From contig SYLX01000196.1 of NCBI GenBank assembly GCA_005808505.1, positions 1 to 44,039 on the forward strand: a stretch of 44,039 nt of DNA, in the 5' to 3' direction. The DNA comes from Bdellovibrionales bacterium. Its GTDB lineage: Bacteria > Bdellovibrionota > Bdellovibrionia > Bdellovibrionales > JAMPXM01. The translations under genes and the position numbers were made by a program. The notes beneath the pieces are model-generated. The model was given only the letters and a program-made list of their open reading frames with translations. It was not told the origin of the DNA and made no database searches. Below are positions 1 to 7,333 of the stretch, piece by piece. The first letter of the stretch is position 1, and every line of letters starts with the position of its first letter.

Positions 1-29
1 AAAGAGGATGAGATTGAGGCGAGACGCAG

Positions 30-818
30 ATGACATCAGTCCACGACTATAGAAGTATCCTGCGAGAGCAGTTTGCTTTGCGGTGTCGAGCGAACGCTTT
101 GTACTCGATGCGTGCTTTCGCGCGTGATCTTAAGGTTTCGCCGTCGAAGTTGAGTGAAGTTTTCAATGGTCGGCAGGGACTCTCGCGCGCGACGGCAAAG
201 AAGATCGCGATCCGCCTAGGTTTTGGAAGTGACGAGTTAGAGCTCTTTTGTGACTCGGCCGAAAGCCAGCACGGGAAGTCAGAAGTTTTACGAAAGCTCG
301 CAACTACTCGTCTTGAAGCAAAGAAGTCGAGCCGCGAGTTCAAGCAGATTTCGGAAGATACATTCCGCGCGATTTCGGATTGGTATCATATGGCGATCGT
401 TCAACTTGTTTTGCTTGAGGGTTTTGACGGCTCGGTCGAGTGGATCGCATCGTCCTTAAAAATCAAAGTGCCCGAGGCGAAAGAGGCCGTCGCCCGGCTT
501 GAGCGCCTCGGATTCATCGAGGTCAGGGACGGAAAGATCTGCGCTCACGACCAAGATGTTTGCACCACCGATGATGTGCCATCGTCTGCGATTCGAGAGT
601 TCCACCGTCAGATTCTCGCGAAGGCCAGCACGGCTCTGTGCTTCCAGTCTCTCGAGACGCGCGATTCTTCAGCGATGATCATGCCCATCGCTCGCCGTGA
701 TTTCGGACGTGCGAAAGCGAAAATAAAGAAGTTCCGCCGAGAGCTCTCGGCGGAAATGAACGAAACACCCACGAAGGACGCACTTTATTGTCTTTCTGTT
801 CAGTTCTTCGAACTCTAA
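30..818 (+). CDS. TIGR02147/DUF4423 family putative transcriptional regulator
   Basis: A 262-residue protein with a Cro/Xre-like helix-turn-helix near residues 27-65 (MRAFARDLKVSPSKLSEVF, then LSRATAKKIAIRLGF). A longer alpha-helical C-terminal part follows, with a second winged-helix-like stretch near residues 130-165. This arrangement is typical of the TIGR02147/DUF4423 family, which is expanded in Bdellovibrio-like and Fibrobacter genomes and has no settled function; DNA binding is inferred from the helix-turn-helix. The ATG lies about 10 bases after a GAGG. Nothing upstream is visible, so an operon partner to the left cannot be excluded. The stop codon overlaps a perfect palindrome, and no clear target operon adjoins it. 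Confidence 0.85.
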   Translation: MTSVHDYRSILREQFALRCRANALYSMRAFARDLKVSPSKLSEVFNGRQGLSRATAKKIAIRLGFGSDELELFCDSAESQHGKSEVLRKLATTRLEAKKSSREFKQISEDTFRAISDWYHMAIVQLVLLEGFDGSVEWIASSLKIKVPEAKEAVARLERLGFIEVRDGKICAHDQDVCTTDDVPSSAIREFHRQILAKASTALCFQSLETRDSSAMIMPIARRDFGRAKAKIKKFRRELSAEMNETPTKDALYCLSVQFFEL

Positions 819-836
819 AAGGTGCCTGGCACCTTT
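818..836. repeat. 19-bp perfect palindrome, REP-like
   Basis: AAAGGTGCCTGGCACCTTT is two perfect 9-base arms around a single T. It starts at the last base of the regulator's stop codon. The T-run after the stem is only three bases, so it is a poor intrinsic terminator. Short GGTGCC/GGCACC palindromes of this type are often dispersed multicopy elements in bacteria; only one copy was found in this window. Confidence 0.55.
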
Positions 837-1071
837 CCGGGATGCGCTGCGTTTCCCTCGCCGCGCATCTCATCCGAAAAAGCGCCGAACTGCGCCCATT
901 TACGTAGCATCAGGCGAGCTCTTTAAGCCCTCCGAAAAGCCACTCCGCACCACGGTAGCGCCTAACTGTCACGAAAGTGTCAGATGTCGACCGACTTGAC
1001 AGGTATAAGGCTTGCTAATCCTCTTTCGAGAAGAAGTAATCACTCGCGAACTCGAACAAAGTGGGGCCATT
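837..1071. other. Intergenic region before the M3 peptidase
   Basis: This 235-base gap shows no convincing gene. It contains CTGTCA (966-971) and a TTGACAG (996-1002), which form a spaced inverted repeat. The TTGACA at 996-1001 could be a -35 element, with TAATCC at 1015-1020 as a poorly spaced -10 (13 bases). A promoter here would place transcription upstream of the GTG at 1072 and argue against any start near 1012. Confidence 0.3.
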
Positions 1072-3186
1072 GTGTCATCGAAACGCACTCATTTTAACCG
1101 CACCAAAGCACTCAGTCTCCTGCTCGTTGCTTCAGCGACGGTCGGATACGGCTGCACCAAGAGCACCGACACCGCAGGCGTCAACTCTCCGAAGAACGCA
1201 CTCCTGCAGGTCGTTACGCGCACGGCGGAACCGATTCCCGAAGCGCGCTTGATCCGCAGCGACTACGCCGCAAACGAAATCACGAAGCTCTGTGACGCCG
1301 CTATCGCGAAAATCTCGCAGCGCCTCGATGCCATCGCAGCTCTCAAGCCTGAACAACGCACGCTCGACAACACACTCCTTGCTTACGAGAACGCGAGCGC
1401 GGATTTCAGCGATGAAACCGGCAACCTCACGTTCATGAACTACGTTTCAACGAACGATGCTCTTCGCGCAGAGGGCTCGGCCTGCGAAGAGAAAATCGGG
1501 CAGTTCTCGGTCGGCATTCTCACGCGTCGCGATCTTTACAATGCTTTGAAAGATCAGAAACCGCGCAATCCTGAAGAAGCGCGCCTCCTTTCGGAAACTC
1601 TCGAGGGCTACGAGCAGAACGGAATGAAACTCTCCGACGAAAAACTCGCGGAGTTCAAAAAACTTAAAGGCGAGCTGGCTTCCAAAGAGACGCAGTTCTC
1701 GACAAACCTCAACAACGATGCGACTCAAGTTGCGTTCACAGCTGAAGAGCTCGTAGGCGCGCAGCCTGATTTCCTCGCGCGTCTCCAAAAGAACGCCGAA
1801 GGTAAGTACATCGTCACCGGCAAGAGCACAGACTACGTTTCCGTCATGGAGAACGTAACGAACGCTGAAACTCGCCGTCGGATGCTTGAGGCTTACCTCA
1901 ACCGCGGTGGTGAAGCGAACGTGAAGCTGCTCGAAGAAGCCGTAGCGCTTCGCTCGAAGATCGCGAAAGTCATGGGCTACGAGACGTGGGCGGATTACCG
2001 CACCGTTACTCGCATGGCGAAAGACAAGAAAACAGTGACTGAGTTCCTCTCGAGCCTTCGCGGAAAACTCGCCGAACGCAACGCTCAAGATATGGCGAAG
2101 CTCCTCGCGTTCAAAAAAGAACTCGAGCCTTCGGCGACGACCCTCAATCAGTGGGATCTCGCTTACCTCAGCGCACAGTTGCAAAAACGTGATTACAATC
2201 TCGATACGGAGAAGATTCGCGAGTACTTCCCTTCAGACGTAGTCGTGAACGGAATGTTCGCAGTCTACTCGCGGATGCTCGGCGTAAAATACGTCGAAGT
2301 CACAAACGCGAAAGTTTGGGCGGACGGTGTGAAGCTCTACGAAATTCGCGAAGCTTCCAACGATCAAGTGATCGCGTACTTCTACGCCGACTACTTCCCG
2401 CGCCAAGGTAAGTATGGTCACGCGGCTGCGTTTCCGTTGATCGCTGGTCGTCGCATGGCCGATGGCAAGTACAGCATCCCTGTTGCGTCGATCGTGGCGA
2501 ACTTCACGCCTCCGACGGGCGATAAACCTTCGCTCATGACTCACGACGAAGTGGAAACAACATTCCACGAGTTTGGCCACATCATGCACCAAGTTCTCAC
2601 GCGCGCTCCCTACGCGTCGCTGGCTGGAACAAGCGTTGCGCAAGACTTTGTCGAAGCTCCTTCGCAAATGCTCGAGAACTGGGTTTGGTCGCCGGTCGTG
2701 CTCCCGATGATTTCGGGCCACTACAAAGACAAATCGCAGAAGCTTCCGCAAGATCTCCTCGAGAAGATGATCGCGGCACAAGACTTCATGCAGGGTTACT
2801 CCTACACGAAGCAACTTCTCTACGGTTCATTCGATATGTCGATCCACACGCAAGGCGAGAAAGTCGACACGACTAAAACTTACGACCAACTCTATCGTGA
2901 GATCATCGGCCAAGAGCCGATCGCGGGCGGAAAGTTTGCCGCTGGTTTCGGTCACATGATGGGTGGCTACGATGCGGGTTACTACGGTTACCTCTGGTCG
3001 AAGGTTTACGCCGAAGACATGTTCTCGATCTTCCCGAAAGAGGACATCATGAGCCCAGAAGTTGGTGGTCGTTACCGCAAGCTGATCCTTGAGCAAGGCA
3101 ACATGCGCGAGTCGATCGATCTTTTGCGCGAGTTCTTAGGACGCGAGCCGAATTCGGATGCGTTCTTCAAGAAGATCGGAATCTGA
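1072..3186 (+). CDS. M3 family oligopeptidase, secreted or lipoprotein
   Basis: A 704-residue zinc metallopeptidase of the M3 (thimet oligopeptidase/PepF/Dcp) family. The motif HEFGHIMHQ begins near residue 499, supplying the two zinc-binding histidines and the catalytic glutamate. The following glutamate-containing segment (VEAPSQMLENW) and the C-terminal GGYDAGYYGYLWSKVYAEDMF are family hallmarks. The N-terminus has a hydrophobic stretch ending VGYGC, a possible but non-ideal lipobox, so export to the periplasm or outer membrane is inferred. The start is placed at GTG 1072, which gives a normal signal peptide; an upstream in-frame TTG at 1012 would bury it behind an acidic extension. The Shine-Dalgarno is weak. 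It is a single-gene unit closed by a strong terminator, and likely degrades peptides. Confidence 0.9.
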   Translation: MSSKRTHFNRTKALSLLLVASATVGYGCTKSTDTAGVNSPKNALLQVVTRTAEPIPEARLIRSDYAANEITKLCDAAIAKISQRLDAIAALKPEQRTLDNTLLAYENASADFSDETGNLTFMNYVSTNDALRAEGSACEEKIGQFSVGILTRRDLYNALKDQKPRNPEEARLLSETLEGYEQNGMKLSDEKLAEFKKLKGELASKETQFSTNLNNDATQVAFTAEELVGAQPDFLARLQKNAEGKYIVTGKSTDYVSVMENVTNAETRRRMLEAYLNRGGEANVKLLEEAVALRSKIAKVMGYETWADYRTVTRMAKDKKTVTEFLSSLRGKLAERNAQDMAKLLAFKKELEPSATTLNQWDLAYLSAQLQKRDYNLDTEKIREYFPSDVVVNGMFAVYSRMLGVKYVEVTNAKVWADGVKLYEIREASNDQVIAYFYADYFPRQGKYGHAAAFPLIAGRRMADGKYSIPVASIVANFTPPTGDKPSLMTHDEVETTFHEFGHIMHQVLTRAPYASLAGTSVAQDFVEAPSQMLENWVWSPVVLPMISGHYKDKSQKLPQDLLEKMIAAQDFMQGYSYTKQLLYGSFDMSIHTQGEKVDTTKTYDQLYREIIGQEPIAGGKFAAGFGHMMGGYDAGYYGYLWSKVYAEDMFSIFPKEDIMSPEVGGRYRKLILEQGNMRESIDLLREFLGREPNSDAFFKKIGI

Positions 3187-3215
3187 TTCCATCACTGAAT
3201 TGAGAACTAACGAGG

Positions 3216-3243
3216 CGGGACATCGAAAGATGTCCCGTTTTTT
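3216..3243 (+). terminator. Rho-independent terminator of the M3 peptidase gene
   Basis: A perfect 9-bp stem (CGGGACATC / GATGTCCCG) with a GAAA tetraloop is followed by six T. It lies 29 bases after the stop of the M3 gene. The T-run overlaps the stop codon of the convergent gene by two bases. Confidence 0.9.
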
Positions 3244-4390
3244 ATTGGGCAGCGCTGTAACCGTCAAAGCCGCCGAAGTTGATGACGCTCACTCGGAGCG
3301 CAAAGACTTTTCGCGAATAGGGGAGATGGCTCAAGAAGAGAGGCCCCGGCATGCGGATATCAAATGCTCGCGCTGAGGCTAGATCGTTCAAGTAGCGCAG
3401 GCGACAAAACGTGCGCGAGCGCTTTAAGACTTGATCGAGACGTGAATACTCGGTCTTTAAATTGATCTCGAGAGGCCAGCGAGGCTCGAGCTTGCGGCGA
3501 AGCGAGTACTCAAGAGGCAATGCTTCATTCGCGGCGGCACACAAGCCAATGGGCGTCAGCTCGCCCAAGAAAATGGTTTGAATCTTCTCCGGCCGCGACC
3601 ACAAACGAAGGTAACCACGCGTCGCGAGAATCGCGCGGTAGGCGCGCCGAGTGGTGTTGCGATCAATCGGCGTCCACTGGCCAGCGTTCATGCCCATCTC
3701 TTCGACGTAAAAGCGAAACGCAAATCGTTCGAGATCGAGCGCCGATAGTCCCGCGAGAACCAACTGCATGTTCTCGGTCGTAAGCAGAAGTCGCGAGAGT
3801 TGGCGCACATCCGTGAGAGCTGCGAGCGGATCTTTCGTTAGAGCACCCATCATCAAACGAAGTTTCACGACGGCTAAGAGATCAGAAACCTCGGGGATGG
3901 GGAGTTGTGGGGGAGGGATGAAGCGCCTTTTTCCAATGAGATCCCCGATGGGACTTTCGGCTTCGATGTCCCAATAATCAAAGCGGTTCAAACCGGTGAA
4001 GAGTGACAGGTCTGCTTTCAGCTTTTCGGCGCGTGGAAATTTTCGCATCCACTCGGTTTTCATCCGCAGAAGATTTTCTCGAGCCTCCGTTGAAACGAGC
4101 GGCTGTGCTTGGCCACGGGCAGGTGCCCCTGCGATCGTTGGCGACCAAAACACTTTCGCGTTCAAATAAACGCCCGCGTCGGTCATGCCGGCCGAGCGGT
4201 TTTCAAAGAGTGGATTCTTCGCGAGGAATTGTAGATCGTCGAGGTAGGGCTGAATGAACCGCTCCTGGACGGCGCGGTTCTTTTCGAGAGTCGGTTTAAC
4301 TTGCAGGCGGTAGAGAACTTCGACCAAGCCGATCGCAATGATCGAGAGCGAGAGCACGACCGCCGCTACGAAAGAGAGCCAACGAGCCAT
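3242..4390 (-). CDS. Membrane-anchored hypothetical protein
   Basis: A 382-residue protein I do not recognise. The first 30 residues form one strong membrane segment (FVAAVVLSLSIIAIGLVEVL), either an uncleaved anchor or a signal peptide. The rest is soluble-looking, rich in Arg, Leu and Phe, with a proline-rich stretch (RRFIPPPQLPIPEVSD) near the middle. It probably faces the periplasm. It lies 26 bases downstream of the desaturase gene on the same strand, so the two are likely co-transcribed, which hints at a role linked to membrane lipids; that link rests on position alone. The ATG has an AAGGGAG about 12 bases upstream, a somewhat long spacing. Confidence 0.75.
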   Translation of the reverse strand: MARWLSFVAAVVLSLSIIAIGLVEVLYRLQVKPTLEKNRAVQERFIQPYLDDLQFLAKNPLFENRSAGMTDAGVYLNAKVFWSPTIAGAPARGQAQPLVSTEARENLLRMKTEWMRKFPRAEKLKADLSLFTGLNRFDYWDIEAESPIGDLIGKRRFIPPPQLPIPEVSDLLAVVKLRLMMGALTKDPLAALTDVRQLSRLLLTTENMQLVLAGLSALDLERFAFRFYVEEMGMNAGQWTPIDRNTTRRAYRAILATRGYLRLWSRPEKIQTIFLGELTPIGLCAAANEALPLEYSLRRKLEPRWPLEINLKTEYSRLDQVLKRSRTFCRLRYLNDLASARAFDIRMPGPLFLSHLPYSRKVFALRVSVINFGGFDGYSAAQ

Positions 4391-4416
4391 AGGCTTTGTT
4401 CACTCCCTTTGAATCC

Positions 4417-5610
4417 TTAAGCGGCTTTATGCTTGAAGGCACGACGGAACGTGCGCCACTGACGATAGGCCGCTTTGAACTCAATCTCGGCCATGCGGAT
4501 TTCAACACGCGCCGCTTGCTTGAAGTGAAGCCCTTTGGCCGCGAGGTCGCGACGAGCCGTTTTGTAGGACTCGCGCAAGGCCTTCAACTTCTTCTGTGCT
4601 TCCACGATCTGAAGTTTCAATTGCGTCACGCGCTCAGCCGAAGCTCCTTTTGCGAGCATCAAGCGTTCTTCCATCGCAAGACGAGCTTTCAAAATCTCTT
4701 CTTTCTGAGCTTGCTTTAAGCGCGAAGCGAGACCGACGAGCGACAATCCTTTGATCCACCATTTTGTCGGATCCCAGTGATACCAACGAGTGCCGTTACG
4801 GTAGTCCGCTTGGAACGTGTGGTGGAAGTTGTGGTAGCCCTCGCCAAACGTGAGAACCGCGCAGATGAAGCTGTCGCGCGCTGTGTGTTTGTCCGTGTAA
4901 GTCTGACGACCAAACGTGTGCGCAAGCGAGTTGATCAAGAAGGTCGAATGCTGCGTGAGAACGATGCGGAGGAGGCCACCGATGATCACGCCGCCCCAGA
5001 ATCCGAAACCACAGAAGTAACCCACGATGCCAGGGACGATGAAGCCCATGAACGATGCGAGCCAAACGTAGTAGTTGTGCTGGAACATGATGATTTTGTT
5101 CTTCGCGAGATCTTTTGCGTAGTTTCTCGCCTCAGGATGCTGGTCGCGGCGGAACATCCAGAACAAGTGCGCGTACCAGAAACCTTTGTTGATCGTGTAG
5201 GGGTCGCCATCTGTATCCACCTCGCGGTGGTGACGACGGTGATCCGTGCACCACTGAAGAAGCGATCCTTGAAAGGCGCCTGCCGAAACAATGATGTAAA
5301 GGAATTCGATGAAAGGATGCGCATCATAGCTGCGGTGAGCGAAGTAGCGGTGATAACCGCAAGTGATGCTCATATTGTTGATGATGTAAGCGATCGCGAA
5401 GAACGCAACTAGACCCCAGCTCCATCCGTTTTGCATCAAGTACATCGGAACGAGGATCGCCGCGAGAACGGGAGTGATCGTCATGAAGAGAATGTTATGC
5501 CAAATCAATGCTCCCCTTTTGCGCGGCTCATTCGGCAGAGCCGACTTTGAGTCGATCGTTGACGGGAGAGTCTTATTCGGTTTCGAAACCGAATTAGTTG
5601 GATGTGACAT
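4417..5610 (-). CDS. Acyl-CoA/acyl-lipid delta-9-type fatty acid desaturase with coiled-coil tail
   Basis: A 397-residue membrane di-iron desaturase. The three histidine boxes are visible: HRYFAH, HRRHH and HNFHH, in the order and spacing of stearoyl-CoA/delta-9 desaturases (COG1398), with hydrophobic membrane hairpins between them. It should introduce a cis double bond into saturated acyl chains at the inner membrane, using oxygen and an electron donor. Unusual: after the core ends (GLASRLKQAQKEE), roughly 100 residues of charged, Lys/Arg/Glu/Ala-rich helix follow, predicted to be a coiled coil, longer than in typical bacterial members. ATG 5610 is chosen because GGAGGA sits 8 bases before it; an in-frame ATG eight codons upstream lacks this. 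Probably first gene of a two-gene operon. Confidence 0.9.
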   Translation of the reverse strand: MSHPTNSVSKPNKTLPSTIDSKSALPNEPRKRGALIWHNILFMTITPVLAAILVPMYLMQNGWSWGLVAFFAIAYIINNMSITCGYHRYFAHRSYDAHPFIEFLYIIVSAGAFQGSLLQWCTDHRRHHREVDTDGDPYTINKGFWYAHLFWMFRRDQHPEARNYAKDLAKNKIIMFQHNYYVWLASFMGFIVPGIVGYFCGFGFWGGVIIGGLLRIVLTQHSTFLINSLAHTFGRQTYTDKHTARDSFICAVLTFGEGYHNFHHTFQADYRNGTRWYHWDPTKWWIKGLSLVGLASRLKQAQKEEILKARLAMEERLMLAKGASAERVTQLKLQIVEAQKKLKALRESYKTARRDLAAKGLHFKQAARVEIRMAEIEFKAAYRQWRTFRRAFKHKAA

Positions 5611-5851
5611 CAGCGCAGTCCTCCAGGAATACACAATTACTTGAAAACAATCATAAAGGGGTATTTAGCGAAATGGCCACCCAAAAAAGCCTTCTGGGAT
5701 TGAGTGCCAAAAGCCAAATGCCTTGATGATAAAAGATAAGCAGGATACCTCGACGGCCTTTAAACTTGAACTCGCCTTTTGACTCGTTCGGCTTTCACCG
5801 CATACGCTGGCTTCGCCATGACTTTCTCTTCTCTCCAAAGGGGGAAAAGCG
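5611..5851. promoter_or_regulatory. Divergent intergenic region, desaturase / esterase
   Basis: A 241-base gap between divergent genes. On the plus strand TTGACT (5779-5784) with CATACG 16 bases later (5801-5806) is a weak promoter candidate for the esterase operon. On the minus strand TATGAT (plus positions 5650-5655) is a good -10 for the desaturase but has no clear -35. No small gene or terminator was seen. Confidence 0.35.
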
Positions 5852-6589
5852 ATGCTACGTCGAGCTTTCACGATCTCTTCTCCGCGACGGCTTCATCTTA
5901 TCGCGATGCGGTCTTTGGCTTTCGTAATGGGCTTCTTTGCACTTCTGCCCCTAGCAGCGCCGCAACCGGTCACATCGCCTAATGAACGCGCAAATGAGCG
6001 AGTCGTGTTGTTTTTGGGTGACTCGTTGACCGAAGGTTACGGCGTCAAGAAAGAGGAAGCTTATCCGGAGCTTGTTCGCGATCTCTTAGAAAAGTCGGGA
6101 ACAAAGATCAAAGTTGTCAACGGAAGCATCAGCGGCAGCGTCTCCGCAGATGCGGATCGCCGACTCCGTTGGTTCTTGAAAACCAAACCAGAAATCATGG
6201 TGCTGGCCCTTGGTTCTAACGATGCACTGAAGGGCACCTCGCCCAAAGTCATTAAAGAGAATCTCGCAAAAGTCATCGACCTCGCCCAGACCAACGGCAT
6301 TACGGTCCTGCTTTGTGGAGTTCGGGTCTTCACAAACTTCGGGGCGGATTACACGCGCTCGCTTGAGCAAGTTTACAAGGATCTCGCAAAAGAGAAGAAA
6401 CTAGAGTTTATGCCCTTTTTGTTAGAGGGCGTTGCACTTGATCGCGAACTCAATCAATCCGATGGGCGACATCCGAATGCAAAAGGCCACGCCATCATTG
6501 CTAAAAATGTCGCGAAAGAACTCGAGCCCATCCTGAAAAAGACCGCAACAAAGCCCGCAAAAAACACGGAAACGAAGACTCAGGGGTAA
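5852..6589 (+). CDS. tesA: SGNH/GDSL esterase, TesA-like
   Basis: A 245-residue periplasmic esterase of the SGNH hydrolase family. The nucleophile motif FLGDSLTEGYG lies near residue 59 (Ser), the block III Asn is in LALGSNDAL, and the Asp-His pair is in DGRHPNAKGH near residues 204-207, so the catalytic set is complete. An arginine-rich N-terminus and a hydrophobic stretch (MRSLAFVMGFFALLPLAA) look like a signal peptide; a second ATG at 5906 would shorten it. ATG 5852 follows AAGGGGGAAAAGCG, a good ribosome site. E. coli TesA is a thioesterase/protease I/lysophospholipase, and tesA lies beside ybbA-ybbP there. Here the same three genes are co-oriented, which supports the call. A Lys/Thr-rich C-terminal tail is extra. 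Confidence 0.88.
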   Translation: MLRRAFTISSPRRLHLIAMRSLAFVMGFFALLPLAAPQPVTSPNERANERVVLFLGDSLTEGYGVKKEEAYPELVRDLLEKSGTKIKVVNGSISGSVSADADRRLRWFLKTKPEIMVLALGSNDALKGTSPKVIKENLAKVIDLAQTNGITVLLCGVRVFTNFGADYTRSLEQVYKDLAKEKKLEFMPFLLEGVALDRELNQSDGRHPNAKGHAIIAKNVAKELEPILKKTATKPAKNTETKTQG

Positions 6590-6593
6590 TGAA

Positions 6594-7277
6594 GTGATTT
6601 TACGCGCCGAAAATGTGACAAAGAATTTCGATCAGGGCACCGAGAAGCTGGAAATTTTGAAGGGCGTCTCTCTCAAGGTTGAAAAGCCTGAGACCGTTGC
6701 GATCATGGGGCGCTCGGGCTGCGGAAAATCAACATTCATCTCACTTCTCGCCGGACTCGATTCGCCGACCACGGGGGAAGTCGAAGTTCTCGGTAAACAG
6801 CTCGCGACACTTGATAACCGTACTTTGAACACCTTCCGCGCGCGTCACATTGGGATCGTCTTTCAGCAATTTCACCTTCTCGATCACTTAACAGCTCTTG
6901 AGAATGTAAGACTTCCGCTTGATCTCAATCGTCTCGAAAATCCCGATGCCCGCGCAAAAGAAATGCTCGAAAAAGTGGGCCTCGGGCATCGACTGGATCA
7001 TTTTCCCGATACGATGAGTCGTGGAGAATGCCAGCGCGTCGCGATCGCGCGCGTTCTTGTCATGCGTCCCGAACTTTTACTGGCGGACGAGCCAACAGGA
7101 AGTCTCGACGTGAAAACTGGAAGGGAAGTCATCGACCTCATCTTCCGCTTGGCCGAAAGCGAAAAGCTCGCGCTCGTCATGGCAACTCATGACCCAAAGG
7201 TCGCCGAGCGTTGCACACGTCTCTTGTATATGGACTCAGGCCGCCTCGGAACCGAGAGACCCGCCGCTTTCGGTTGA
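6594..7277 (+). CDS. ybbA: ABC transporter ATPase, YbbA/LolD type
   Basis: A 227-residue ABC ATPase of the MacB/LolD/YbbA group. Walker [10 protein letters not shown] is at residues 39-47, the Q-loop is in VFQQFHLLD, Walker B is [12 protein letters not shown] and the H-loop is ATHD. The signature motif reads MSRGECQR rather than LSGGEQQR, with the first glycine replaced, a mild deviation. The start is GTG 6594; its Shine-Dalgarno AGGGG overlaps the end of tesA, whose TAA ends four bases earlier, so translational coupling is likely. It should drive the permease encoded next. This class usually acts in mechanotransmission or lipid/lipoprotein extraction rather than solute import. Confidence 0.93.
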   Translation: MILRAENVTKNFDQGTEKLEILKGVSLKVEKPETVAIMGRSGCGKSTFISLLAGLDSPTTGEVEVLGKQLATLDNRTLNTFRARHIGIVFQQFHLLDHLTALENVRLPLDLNRLENPDARAKEMLEKVGLGHRLDHFPDTMSRGECQRVAIARVLVMRPELLLADEPTGSLDVKTGREVIDLIFRLAESEKLALVMATHDPKVAERCTRLLYMDSGRLGTERPAAFG

Positions 7278-7333
7278 GCTTGGACTCATCCTGACCAACG
7301 ACGCTGAGATCATTTCGCCGACAAGGATTCTCC

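Noticed and set aside
1447-2184. 245-codon frame antisense to the M3 peptidase gene
   Set aside because: A mirror of the strongly biased coding strand; the opposite frame encodes a complete M3 enzyme.
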